Of a stretch of 64,000 nucleotides of DNA, positions 1-10,561 are shown piece after piece. Made by a program: the position numbers and the translations under genes. The stretch lies in assembly GCA_002197995.1 (NCBI GenBank), contig NGZR01000001.1, forward strand, positions 1,550,001-1,614,000, given 5' to 3'. A model generated the notes under the pieces. The model saw only the letters and a program-made list of their open reading frames with translations. It was not told where the DNA came from and did not search any database. Within the stretch, counting starts at the first letter, position 1; each line of letters opens with the position of its first letter. This DNA is from Gaeumannomyces sp. JS-464 (Eukaryota > Ascomycota > Sordariomycetes > Magnaporthales > Magnaporthaceae).

Positions 1-1
1 T

Positions 2-1134
2 TTCGTCGAGAACGTCGACTTGGCCGACAACGAGGCGTCGATGGTGTTCCATGTGGCCAGCCGAGTGCTAAAGCAATACGACGACGACTATGGCTACCGC
101 CAATCATTCAACAAGCCGCTTACGGCCTTCCCAAAAGATGTTGGCTTCGACGACGGCCTCTCTGCGCCGCAGCCCGATTTCATCGAGGGCCTAGGGGAAC
201 GCGAGTTCAGACCTTTCCCGGTCGACAAAATCAAGGGAGCCGTCCTCTGCTGCAAAGACAACCCCTCCTCCCTGACGCTGCCTCATCTTGCCGGCGAATG
301 GAAGGGCCGTGGGGGGAACATGGAAAAGGCGAGCATGCAAGCGCCTACGACGGCGCAGCACTTGTTTACTCCAGGAACCAGGCCCTCGCCTGCATCGGGA
401 AGCCCGATCCGCCTGGCCACGCCGAGGTCACGGCTTTTGCCACGGACGGCACGACCTGCAACTTCTTCGCGCATTACGCTCTTCCGTCCGAGGATGGCAA
501 CCGCCTCAAGTACCACCAGTATCAGTACGTGTCGGCAAACATGAAGGCCTCTCACCAAGGGTACAAGGCCGGCCGGAGGGGGATCAGGAATGCGCAGGAC
601 CGCGCGAAGGAACAGTCGTACGCCCTGAGGGACGACCTCAAGAGGCACTGGACGCAGCGCAACGCCCCCAGCGATGAACCAATGGTGGAGATAGAGACCG
701 ACGCTATTGCCGCCACAGGAAGGCGGCGGCGACGGCAGCCCGCCCAAAGAAACACCGCAAACGCCACTACCGCGCGACAGCGGCGGTGGCAGCCTGGATC
801 GGATGATGGCGACGGCGACGGCGACGTCAAAAAGGCTGCAGCTGGTGGTTTCCCTGAGGCAAACAGTAGCAGTAGCGGCTGTAGCCGGCACCTCCGAGGG
901 CCACAGGCCGGGAGAAGCCGTGCAGCAACAACAGCAGGAAGGCGAAGAGCGACAGAAGAAAGACGCAACAGAAGAAAGACGCAACAGAAGAAAGACGCAA
1001 CGTCAGCTACCGTGCTGTTGGAGGGTCACAGCGATGGCCGATCAGATGTCGAGAGAGGGAGAGCGATTGCCAGGGCGGCTGGCCCAAGCACAACACCCGG
1101 AGGACGATCAGAGCAGCGCTGTTGCGGACAATGA
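2..1134 (+). CDS. Partial fungal PD-(D/E)XK-like (DUF7924-type) protein, apparent frameshift
   Basis: The 5' end lies outside the window; the frame is open from base 2. The text PQPDFIEGL, then LTLPHLAGEWKG, then SAYDGAALVY and GHAEVTAFATDG matches, from memory, a large fungus-specific family of unknown function with a PD-(D/E)XK nuclease-like fold: the PD and the E-W-K supply the expected acidic-x-Lys pattern. The frame changes near 330-345 (between ...MEKASMQ and SAYDGAALVY), so one base is missing or two are extra. After RDDLKRHW the tail is low-complexity Arg/Gly/Gln/Ala. Another frame stays open to 1,423 and may be the true tail, because a 16-nt tandem repeat at 953-1000 makes the frame ambiguous. 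Other members have a similar Ser-rich, poorly conserved tail. Function and expression are unknown. It could be a pseudogene or carry a sequence error. Confidence 0.65.
   Translation, partial: RRERRLGRQRGVDGVPCGQPSAKAIRRRLWLPPIIQQAAYGLPKRCWLRRRPLCAAARFHRGPRGTRVQTFPGRQNQGSRPLLQRQPLLPDAASSCRRMEGPWGEHGKGEHASAYDGAALVYSRNQALACIGKPDPPGHAEVTAFATDGTTCNFFAHYALPSEDGNRLKYHQYQYVSANMKASHQGYKAGRRGIRNAQDRAKEQSYALRDDLKRHWTQRNAPSDEPMVEIETDAIAATGRRRRRQPAQRNTANATTARQRRWQPGSDDGDGDGDVKKAAAGGFPEANSSSSGCSRHLRGPQAGRSRAATTAGRRRATEERRNRRKTQQKKDATSATVLLEGHSDGRSDVERGRAIARAAGPSTTPGGRSEQRCCGQ
953..1000. repeat. 16-bp tandem repeat, 3 copies
   Basis: CAGAAGAAAGACGCAA is repeated three times perfectly. The period is not a multiple of three, so copy-number change shifts the reading frame of the low-complexity tail of the gene it lies in. 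Confidence 0.9.
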
Positions 1135-1908
1135 CAAAGTCACAGACACAAGCCCCGACACTGTCGTCGTTCCAGCGGCCGCATCAGCAGCAGCAGGAGT
1201 AACGACACCGGCCAAAACAAGCAACAAGCCACGGCTGACAACGATGTCTGCGCTGGCAATGCCGCCGCAGCGCAGAAGCAACGGGGAGGATAGTTTGGTC
1301 GGGAAGGCCAAGGAACTTCCTGGCTCACTCGTTGTGCGCCTCCGGCCTGTTTTGCGTCCGGTCTTTGCGACGTCGTTCGTCCCGCATCGACCGCGGTCGC
1401 TTGGGTGGCGGAGGACGGGTTGAGCAACATTGCTCGTTTATCTAGGTGTTGACTCTGGCCGGCCCTGGTCGGCGGCCTCGCCCACTTCGTGGCCTGGGCT
1501 GGTGGCTCCCTTCCCCCTTCCCCTTGCTCTCGACGACATCCTCGCCCGGCCCAGGACCGGCGTTACCGTGTTGCCACCAGATGCTTGCAGTCGGGGATCG
1601 CCAAAACGCCAGAACCGCCACAACGAACCGCCACAACAAGGGAGTGCCACGCCAGAAAGAAAGAAAAAGAAAAACACCCACACCCACACACTGTTTCCTC
1701 ATCTATCGCCACTAGAAAAGCTAGATTTTGCGCCGTTTGTTGTAGCCCCACTTTGGTTCTTGGATGGTGCAGTCCTGGTTGTGCGGGTGTTCCGCGCCTT
1801 GACGGGCCGCTCTTCTTTCTCCTTCTCCGCGTCTGTTTCTTTGCAACGCTTTCGCCCCGGTGGCGGTCTCGTAGTCGCGATATTATATGGCATAACGACG
1901 CGAAGGAC
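1135..1908. other. Intergenic stretch
   Basis: Between the two accessory genes. It contains an A/G-rich stretch near 1,658-1,690 and no frame with recognisable protein similarity. It may hold the untranslated parts of both neighbours. Confidence 0.5.
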
Positions 1909-3660
1909 ATGGTCAGGCGAGGAAGTGCCTGGGACGGCATCTTTGGGACCGGCATCGGGCGTCATGACGACTATGACGTCTTCGCCGTTCTGATTCCCCA
2001 TGATACAAGGAAAAAGGCCAATAGCGCTTTCAAGCTAGCCCACAATGCCAAATGGTTCCAACCCGCGGTCGGGGCGTGGCCCAATCGGCCACCATTGGCA
2101 GCCGAGAGCCTGCTCCGGCCTGGAACTCTCAGCCAGAGGAGGAGGAGGAGGAGAAAGCAAGCGGCGGTGCTGTTGACCGCCTCGTCCTGACTTTCTCTAA
2201 ACTTATGCAGCTCGAAGGTCTCAAGGACGGGGTGCAGGCGGGGACGAGCACTGCGACGTCCACATCCTGCTGGAACATCGAGGGACGCGCGGCCTCAGCG
2301 CCCGCCACTACCGCATCGCTGTCGACGGCGATATGCGCATCTGGCTGCACGGCCATTCGATGCATGGGACCGCGTTCGGGTATAACGGCAGAATACCGAC
2401 CAGGTGCGGGTGGGTGAGACATGGTTGCTGGCGGTGCACCCGCACTGCGAATATCTTCAAGCCCCATCACCTCAACTCGGGTGGTCTCAGCGTCACCATC
2501 GACTTTCCCAATCACCAGGGGGCGAGACGCGCGGTACCTGAGAACCTGCGCGCGCTCGTTGAAAAGTTTCAAGGCCGACGAGGTCCCGGGTGTTCAGGGG
2601 CTCGGCCTGGACAGCCAGCTCATGACCGAGCCGCCCAACGAAGCACAGACTGTCTCTGATCATCCGATTTACTTCAAGCACCATGAAATCAGAAGCGGCG
2701 CCTTCGGCCAGGTATTCAAAATCATCAGGGCCCGCGACGGCAAGGTTCTTGCCGGCAAAAATCGTTCTGGCGCCACCGACCAACAGCCAGAAAAGACGCC
2801 GCGGCGAGGTCGACTCCACATGGCTGGTCAACATTCGGCGAGAATATACCATCATGAAGGAAAACCCCCCACGTGCGTTCTCTTTCCTGCCTTTTCGTCG
2901 TTTAAGCCCCGATATTAAACCGCTCCCTTCCTTCTCCCTCAGCCCAATATTGTACAGGTGTTCGGGATGCGCGAGTGGCCCGAGGTCATGATCGTTATGT
3001 CCTACTTCCCGAGCGGCAGCATATCGCAGGCCGGGGTCTGCGACGAGTCCAAGTTGGTGACGGCCTTTGGGCAGCTCCTTGACTGCCTCACCTTCCTGCA
3101 TCAACGCCGTCGCCCACCCGATGTCAAGCCCGATAATGTGCTGGTTGAGCTGGTGCCGCGCTTCAAGGTCGTGCTCAGCGACTTCGGCCTGTCCAAGGTA
3201 GCTACGGATACGGCGTGGCTCCGGACTTTTTTTGCGGGACGCTCAAGTACCTGGCGCCGGAGGTGTTCCCCTTCAGCAAGGTGGACTACGGCCCACCTGC
3301 TGACGTGTCGTCCCTCGGCGTCATGGCCCTCGAGTGGCTGCACGGCATACTGGAACCGCCAGCCATGCCGGCACCCAGGGCGGCACAGGTGAATGTATCG
3401 CCGGGCCAGTGGCGCACTTGGGCCGAGGCCTGGGTCGACATGCTGATTATGCAGCAGACGACCAAGAGGAAGGGGCGGATGTCGACCCGCTGCAGGGCAT
3501 GCTTGTCACCAACACGGCAAGGCGGCTAACGGCTCGCGCGGGCCTGATGAAGGGCCTCAAGGACGGCCTGTTTACGCGGCGGGCCGTCGACGGCCTTGTC
3601 TCGTGCGTGGTGGGTGGTCAAGATGTAGGGGGGAAAAAAAAACCCCGGACGTGGCTGGCG
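1909..3660 (+). pseudogene. Decayed FHA-domain serine/threonine kinase gene
   Basis: Pieces of one protein are spread over all three plus frames. The N-terminal FAVLIP...KKANSAFKLAHNAKWFQP (split here) is at 1,970-2,070. An FHA-like part with IWLHGHSMHGTAFGYNG is at 2,336-2,386. The glycine loop GAFGQVF is near 2,695. The catalytic loop, expected HRDLKPDN, reads PPDVKPDN near 3,120. DFG is at 3,180-3,188, APE at 3,254-3,262, and the C-terminal lobe is at 3,330-3,620. About nine frame changes are needed over 1.7 kb. A normal intron fits at 2,873-2,942 (GT...CTCAG), after which PNIVQVF continues, but one extra C before the donor breaks phase. The family (FHA followed by kinase, often multi-copy in filamentous ascomycetes) is recognised from memory. 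The frame-break density exceeds that of the conserved genes, so decay is likelier than error alone. The start at 1,909 is only the first in-frame ATG. Confidence 0.75.
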
Positions 3661-6600
3661 GTGCCGAGTTGCCTATAGCCGCCCCGCGAGTGAACGCCCA
3701 AGGCGACCCGGTGCCGCCATCCTCCTGGGTCCATTGGGCGGTGGCGTGCCGGAGAGCAGTAAGGGAGTAGTGCGACTACCTACAAAAGGCTGAATATGCC
3801 TCCACCCACCACCAGGTCAAAATGGGATGTGCTCGACCATAAGGGAGTGGCGCTACAGCTGCTCGGGTCAGAGCACGGATTGGCTGTCCATAGGAGGAAG
3901 CTTAATCAGCCGTCGACTGGAAACACCTTCTGGATGGTACTAGTAGCTCTTCTTCCGACCTCTCCTGCCCCCGACGGTGCTGGGCATCGGATTTGGTGAC
4001 ACACTGGCGAATCGGCCTCGACCCAACATGGCCAAAGGTTCCGGGATCAGATGTCGACGGTGTGGACGGTTCAAAGCCCTCGGCCTCAACCCCAGAATGC
4101 GGCCCGGTCCGGCTATGCCCCGAATGACCATATCCAGAGATGGCTGTTGTCCAAGTAAAGAAACAAACAAACTGAGAGGGAAAGGAAAAGAGAGAGTGAA
4201 AAAAAAAAAAGAATCGACGATTTTCGCCTGGCACAGCAACGGATGCCTTCTTGATATATGGTGCATGCGGAGGCGCGTGTCGAGCATGAGCGAGTGGGAA
4301 CACGTGCAGCACAGAGCGTGCAGAGGCTCAAACCCACATGATTTTTTTTTTGATTTTTTAACCCGTGGAGCCTCGGGCGGAAGGGTTACATCCCATCGCA
4401 GACCTTTCCATGGCTCTATGGGCTCGACGGTGGGAACAGCCAGCGGAGAGTCACAGCAGGAGGCCCAGAGCCGTTTCAAACATCCATTGCTGTGAGCGCG
4501 TACATACATGCGAACTGCTGCCCTTTGACGCGTGCCTTTTCTTGGCTGACTACCCACCCACCTGCACGCAGCTCATCGAAGCCGACCCACGGGCCCAGCG
4601 AGCCAGACTATGTCTGTGCAACATACTACCTATGTACAAGCGCAAGCCTGTCCGTCTCCCATATGTGTGGTGGGATCGGGGGCCGATTTGGTCTGATGCA
4701 AGTGCTTGTCTTCCTGGCAATGGCAGTGTGGGGAAACCTGGAAAGCATTGAGAGCCAGGGTCCGGCAAAGGTGGGTGTGGGTGGCCAGTGCTTGCCAATT
4801 TAAACTCGCCCCCTTTTTTTTCTGCTGTGCTGTTTTCTTCTCCAACCTGGCCGAGGGATTTGGCCCATCTCGGCCCAGACTGGCCTGTGTTGCATGTATA
4901 ACGCTACCTAATTAGCGGAAAGCAAGTCCAAATTTGCCAGAGGGCAAGGGAAGAAAGGCCTTATGATAGGTTGGTTCACAGGTGGGCGCAACCACGGATA
5001 GGGCATTCGACGGTGTGCGACTGGTCGGGTGCAAAAAAAAAAAAATGCACGTACGCGTGCATCATGCGTGTCAATTCTCGTGTTCTTCCAAAATATTTGC
5101 TTTTTCTTTTTCTTTCTGTGCTTCGCTGGCAGGCGGCCACGGGCTGGCTGCGCATTTCCAAGACATGCAGATGTCCGCATTCGACCAGAAATCTCTGGAA
5201 GCCGTTTTTCGAAGGCTATGTGCTGCCTGCCGTTCTGGTAGGAATCTGTCCGTCTCGCCCACGTTTGGAAGCGGACCGAGGCGTGGATGATGTCCTAGAC
5301 ATTTCTTTTTTTGTTCTCCTCACTTTCTGGCATTATTTCTCCGACCAAGTGCTCCCTCCTGCTTGCATTATTGGGTGAAATGCGTGGTAGGCACTGTGGG
5401 AATCAACAGCCAGCAGCAGCACAAAATACATGCGATCCATCGAGGGATTTTCCCTGATTACAGATTTGACCAAGTCCCAAGCCAAGGATCCATGGTGGGA
5501 GCCCCTACGTAGCACTCTGTCAAAAAAAAAAAAAGGAGCCCCTGAGCATATTTCGCATTCCCCACTCCCGCACGCCTGTGCCTTGCATGAGCTGCACGTC
5601 GGCCCTCATTCAGTTCCCGGGCGGTGCCACCCTTTTCGTCCGGGTCGAGATCTTGACGGGCTTTTCTGCTCCTCCCTCCCCCCCTCGCGTCGTTGTGCAC
5701 GCTGGACAGCTGTGGAAAAAAGGGAGCTGTGTGGTACCAACCTTGCTTCCTCGAACAAGGGGCATCTTTGTGTGCCTGCCTCACTCACTTTTACCGCCTT
5801 TTCCCTTTCCTTCCTTTTTCCGCTCCCAGCCAGCTCTCTCGCGCTCAACAGGCACGACAAAAGCATCACAGACAGACGGCCTGGGTTGCGCCGCTGCACT
5901 TTCCTTCGTTTGTTTATCCACTTGCACACTTTCCTCTGGAACGAAAGCCCTCGGCCTTGGTCCGTCCCTTGAGCTCGCGCGCTCCTGGACTTTTTATTTT
6001 ACTCTTATTTTCGTTCGTTGGCGCCGCTTTTTGCCCGCCGACAGCCAGAGGTGCTTGATAGGCCCGCGCTCGGACAGCGAAGACGGTCTCGAAGAGCCGT
6101 GTGCATAGTGAGTCTCCCAATCAGCCTTCGCTACTGCCCAGTTTCGAGCCCGATAGGCTCTGCGCCTCGTCGGGATCTCGGGCGATGGTGTCGACCGCAG
6201 CGCTGGCCAGCGCGTGGGTGGCGCCATTATCAAGTGCCGCACTTAGCACGCAAACCAAGTGGCACACAGCGGCGCCACGCTGCATCAGGGAAAGGGGAGG
6301 ACCCTTTGTTGCATCCTGCCAGCGTGTGGGATTCATTAGCCAATGCAATGCGCCGATGTCACTTTTCTTCCTTTTTTTCTTCTTTTTTTTTCCTTCTCCC
6401 ACAACGTCCTGCAGCGCAACGGAACTGACCCCAGTCTGGTCTTCAGACCAAAAAGATATCCACCAGCAAGTGAGGGAAGCTGGAGGGAATCCTGCCAACC
6501 AACAAAGAAGACGCGCCAAGAACAAGGAACCCAACCCAGCCCAGCCGCGAGCGAGCCAACGACCGCAGCACACGCTTGCGTCGACCTCTCTTTTACACCT

Positions 6601-7374
6601 ACATTACCGAATCTGTCCGGACAGCCTTTGTTCTCCACCTCATTTGCGACTTCTTTTGTTTCTCGACATCGAACCGGCATCGAATAAATCAACAAAAAAA
6701 AATTATAAAAAAATAAATAAAGAAGGAGGTGCGGTTCATATTCCGACCCGGAATTGAATTTTTTTTCGACAGGCAGCGTCGAGACCGAGGTAGGTCTAGT
6801 TTGCGGCCCCTCCCTGACTGGCGCGACAACATCTGCCCAATCCCAGTCCGAGTCCCATGCGCGCCAGGCCGCATGCTGGGTGCCTTGGCGTCCTGGACAT
6901 CCTGGCCATCCTGGCCATCCCTCTCCTCGGAGCCGGCTGTTAGTTCAGTCGTGCTGGTCAGATGAATGCTATTCCCCAGTGCCCGGCATATCGTCGCGCA
7001 TGCCTGTTTTTATCTTCCATTTGGCTTTTTCGGAACTGACGATTTTATGCAGCACGATTTGAGGCTTCCGTCATCTTCCCGCGAGTCGCGACTACCTACC
7101 TACCGTCCAACGGCCCGAACAGGCAAGATCAGACTCAGAGGAAGGAGCAGCACACGCAGCCAATCCGCAGCGTTTGCCCCCCGACAGCCCCCCTGGCCAG
7201 CCACCCGTCGCGGCGTGTGGCTTGCCTAGCACCTCGTAAGCCAGTGGAAATTTGGTCGGGCAAGCGAAGCCTGGCATCTGAAACGACAGCAGCCGCCCGC
7301 AGCCCCAGAGACATCGGAGCCACCAGAACCACCAGAGCCACCCAACGGCGGCCACCTTGCGTCCGGCCCGATCA
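3661..7374. other. Long intergenic region
   Basis: 3.7 kb without a convincing gene on either strand. Short open frames exist but lack family resemblance, splice logic or codon bias. There are A or T runs of 8-13 bases (for example 4,200-4,211, 5,033-5,045, 5,522-5,533), a small tandem CCTGGCCAT repeat near 6,893-6,920, a TATA-like A/T stretch at 6,699-6,722, and CTACCTACCTACC near 7,092. The right part is presumably the promoter and 5' untranslated region of the septin-like gene. Confidence 0.6.
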
Positions 7375-9266
7375 ATGGGCGAGGGCCCTGTTGCGGCAGC
7401 ATCCTCCCACCACCATCGCGACCGACTGCCCTCGCACGCTCTGGCGAAGCCGTCGTCGACCCCGGACTCCCAGAGTACCATGAGTCCGCCACCACGCCGC
7501 TCGTCCCTCGGAATGCTGCTGCGACGAAGCAAGTCGGGCGAGCTCAAGGGCAAGAAGGCCCAGGCCCGCGAGGCCGAGCTGCAGAGGCAGCGCGACGCGT
7601 CCATCCCCAAGTCCCCGCCCCGCCTGCCCGTCCTCTACAATGGCGCTCCCGCCCCGGAGCTGCAGACCTTTGGCAGCGACTCGCTGCGCCCCGACTCCGT
7701 CGCCATCGTCTCTGGCCACGCCTCGTCCATCGCCGACAGCCAGTCCCTGCTCTCCAGGCCCTCGTACGACCCGGGCTCTCGCTCCGTCGTCAACGTCCCC
7801 GTCCCCGTCCCGCCCATCCCCCACGGCGCCTGGGTCGACCCTTACGCCCGCACCGAGAGCATGACCCATCGCGGTCGGTACAGCTATGCCAGCAGCGCTG
7901 TCAGCACCGTAAACAACCCCAGGAGGGTCCGCAGGCGCAAGGACCCAACCCCTTTCAAGTGAGTCTCCTTCTGCCTTGCTCGTCTCGTCTTCTGTCGCTG
8001 CCTGGCTCGGTAGGCAGTGCGCCAGTCTGCCATCTCTCCCGGTTCTGTTTCGAGCTCTAGACCGCTGACACTCTTCCCTTGCGCACTCTGAAGCGTTCTG
8101 ATAGTCGGGACCCGCGGCTCCGGCAAGACGTCGTTTCTCGAGTTCCTCAAAACCTCTCTGGCCCTGCCTCCTAAGAAGCGGGCGAAGAGCACCGCCCCCG
8201 ACATGGATGACTTCACGCCCGCGCCACCACCGTCTGGCAACTTCATCCCACACTACATCGAGACTGAGATCGACGGCGAGCGCATCGGCCTCACCCTGTG
8301 GGACTCCGAAGGACTGGAGAAGAATGTGGTTGACCTGCAGCTCCGCGAAATGTCCACTTTCCTGGAGAGCAAATTCGAGGACACTTTCACAGAGGAGATG
8401 AAGGTGATGAGGTCGCCTGGCGCACAAGACACGCACATCCATGCCGTCTTCTTGGTTCTGGATCCTGCCCGGCTAGACCGCAACATCGCGTCGCCAAGGC
8501 ACAGGCGCCTACCGGCCACAACGGCAAGTACGTGGTGCAGCCGCGGATAGTGGGCGGTCTGGATGAGGACCTGGATCTCCAGGTCCTGCGGACCCTCCAG
8601 GGTAAGACCACCGTCATCCCCGTCATCTCCAAGGCCGATACCATCACGACAAAGCACATGGACGTGCTCAAGCGTACTGTCTGGGACAGCTTGAAGAAGT
8701 CGAACCTGGACCCGCTCCAGGCGCTGGGCTTCGACGAGGACGACTCCTCGACCCCCGACTCTAGCAGAATCGACGAGGAGCCCGAGGAGGAGGACGAAGA
8801 AGATGCGGCTGCACAAGCTGTTCAAGATGGCCAAGTCACGCCAACCAACGAGGCACAACCCCCAGCTCTCGGCGAGGATGGTGAGGAGGATCGGCGATCT
8901 GCAGTTACCGGGTCGCCCGCGTCGAAGCTGTCGAAGCGCGATTCGATCCGTCGTAGCCGCACGCAGGAGGAGCTTAAGGACGACGAGCCGCCCTTCATCC
9001 CCTTGTCTATCATCAGCCCAGACATCTACGAGCCCACCGTCGTGGGGCGTGCTTTCCCCTGGGGATTTGCAGACCCGTATGACTCGACTCACTGCGACTT
9101 CGTGCGGCTCAAGGAGTCCGTCTTCAGCGATTGGCGCGCCGAACTGCGCGAGGCCAGCAGGGAGCAGTGGTACGAGGCCTGGAGGACAAGCCGGCTCAAG
9201 CAGCGCGAGAACGGCAAGGGTGGCGGTGTCCGTCGCTATGCCACGACTGGAGGCATGGGCAATTGA
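7375..9266 (+). CDS. Septin-type P-loop GTPase (one apparent 1-base deletion)
   Basis: Exons are 7375-7958 and 8094-9266. The 135-nt intron (GTGAGT...CTGAAG, branch GCTGAC at 8,063-8,068) splits an Asn codon. The product is about 585 residues. A basic, Ser/Pro-rich N-terminus (SLGMLLRRSKSGELKGKK) precedes the G domain: G1 GTRGSGKTS (about 200-208), G3 DSEG (about 265-268), G4 SKAD (about 374-377), and a septin-like end with VVGRAFPWG and HCDFVRLKESVF. An acidic insertion (EEPEEEDEED) follows G4. No C-terminal coiled coil is seen. Septins form GTP-dependent filaments at the cortex and septa; this divergent subgroup may differ. At 8,488-8,490 the frame slips by one missing base (...RNIA then VAKAQAP); both sides are well conserved, so a consensus error is the simplest explanation. 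ATG 7,375 is the first in frame. Confidence 0.85.
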
Positions 9267-10561
9267 GAGTGAGGGCCGAGGAAGGAAAAAAAAAGAGAGA
9301 AAAGCAAGAGACCCCGCCTCATTCCAAATCCAAAGACGCGCCGCGCCGTGCGTCTGTCCACTTGCCCAACCCTAATAAGGCCTTGCAGGGCGCTCACGCC
9401 ACATACCCATTCTATTCTTGGCTCTTCCAGACGACTTTTTGGCTCACTTTCCACATTTTATCATTGCTTCTCCTCATTCTCTTTGTTCTTGTGCTTGTCA
9501 TTTTGCTTCTTTTTCACGGTCTAGCAGCATACCCTTTTTGCACCCGAGGTTTTTTTTTTTTTTTTTTTTTTTTTTTGCTATGTTCTTCTATTCTCGAGTT
9601 CGACTCTTAGGGGGATTGGCTATGATTTAAAGGTCCGGATCGAACTCTGGAATTCTCGGCCCCGGCTGACTGGGTCGGTCCTAAATATGCAAGAATCAAC
9701 CCACCCCATCCCCCTTTTTTTCTGCCTTTTTTTTCTTTTCTTTTTTCACTTCAACTCCCCCTTCGGAGGACACGGGTCCTTCTTTTAACCGCGGTCGGAG
9801 AGGCGTCTGGAACTATCTCGGGTTGGTGGTCAAAAGAACCTTCGTTTTTGTTTCTCGTCCACGGAGATTCATGGACTCACTTTTTATCAGCTTCTATGTA
9901 GTCAGTTTCTCAAGACCTTCCTATCGTCCTTTGCCCGTGCCGCCTCCAGTGACCAAAGTGAATCCTTGCGGACATGGACCCTTGCTGCCTTTGTTGCCGC
10001 TTCCTCGCTGTGTCTTCCTGCATGTTCTTCCAGATCGGCCATTCCAACGTCCACTGAGCGACACCTCAAAGTTGATGGGTCCTTTAGCCGGGATTACCCA
10101 CGCCTTCTTCGAATTAACACTGCAAACAGCTCCGAGCATCGATGGATAGATAGTACATCAATCGAACACGGTGTCTGTTGAACCAGCTATCTAGCGAGAA
10201 CCTCCTCGACGATACCCCCAAAGGACACCACTACTCGTTCGTTCATTCCCATCTATCTGACAAAACAACGCACATCAGATTCTTTAAACTCCCCCTCGTC
10301 AACGGACCCCATGCCAGGCCCCAACAGGGGAGCGTTCTGGAAAAACTCAGGTATGCGACCACCACCCAGCTGTTCAACATGAAACCCCAATTATCAATCC
10401 CCATGTTTGACAGGTACCAAGGAGCAAAATGACACAATGAAAACACAGCCGAGATTGGTGAAAGAATTATAAACCGAAGAGTGGTTGGAGACGGCACAGG
10501 TGGAGCGCGATGACCGATGCCTAAATCTTGAGGAAAGTCTGTTGCTGAAGGGATACAATCC
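9267..10561. other. Convergent intergenic region with T27 run
   Basis: This lies between the stops of two convergent genes. It contains a 27-base T run (9,550-9,576) and pyrimidine-rich tracts near 9,712-9,750. No supported gene. Confidence 0.6.

Noticed and set aside
3902..4557. Minus frames including GFEPSTPS and a possible tRNA-like GGTTCAAAGCC
   Set aside because: No cloverleaf could be drawn around 4,060 and the frame has no homologous-looking context.
7372..8442. 356-codon minus frame opposite the septin gene
   Set aside because: A shadow of the GC-rich septin coding strand; the plus strand has clear septin motifs and splicing.
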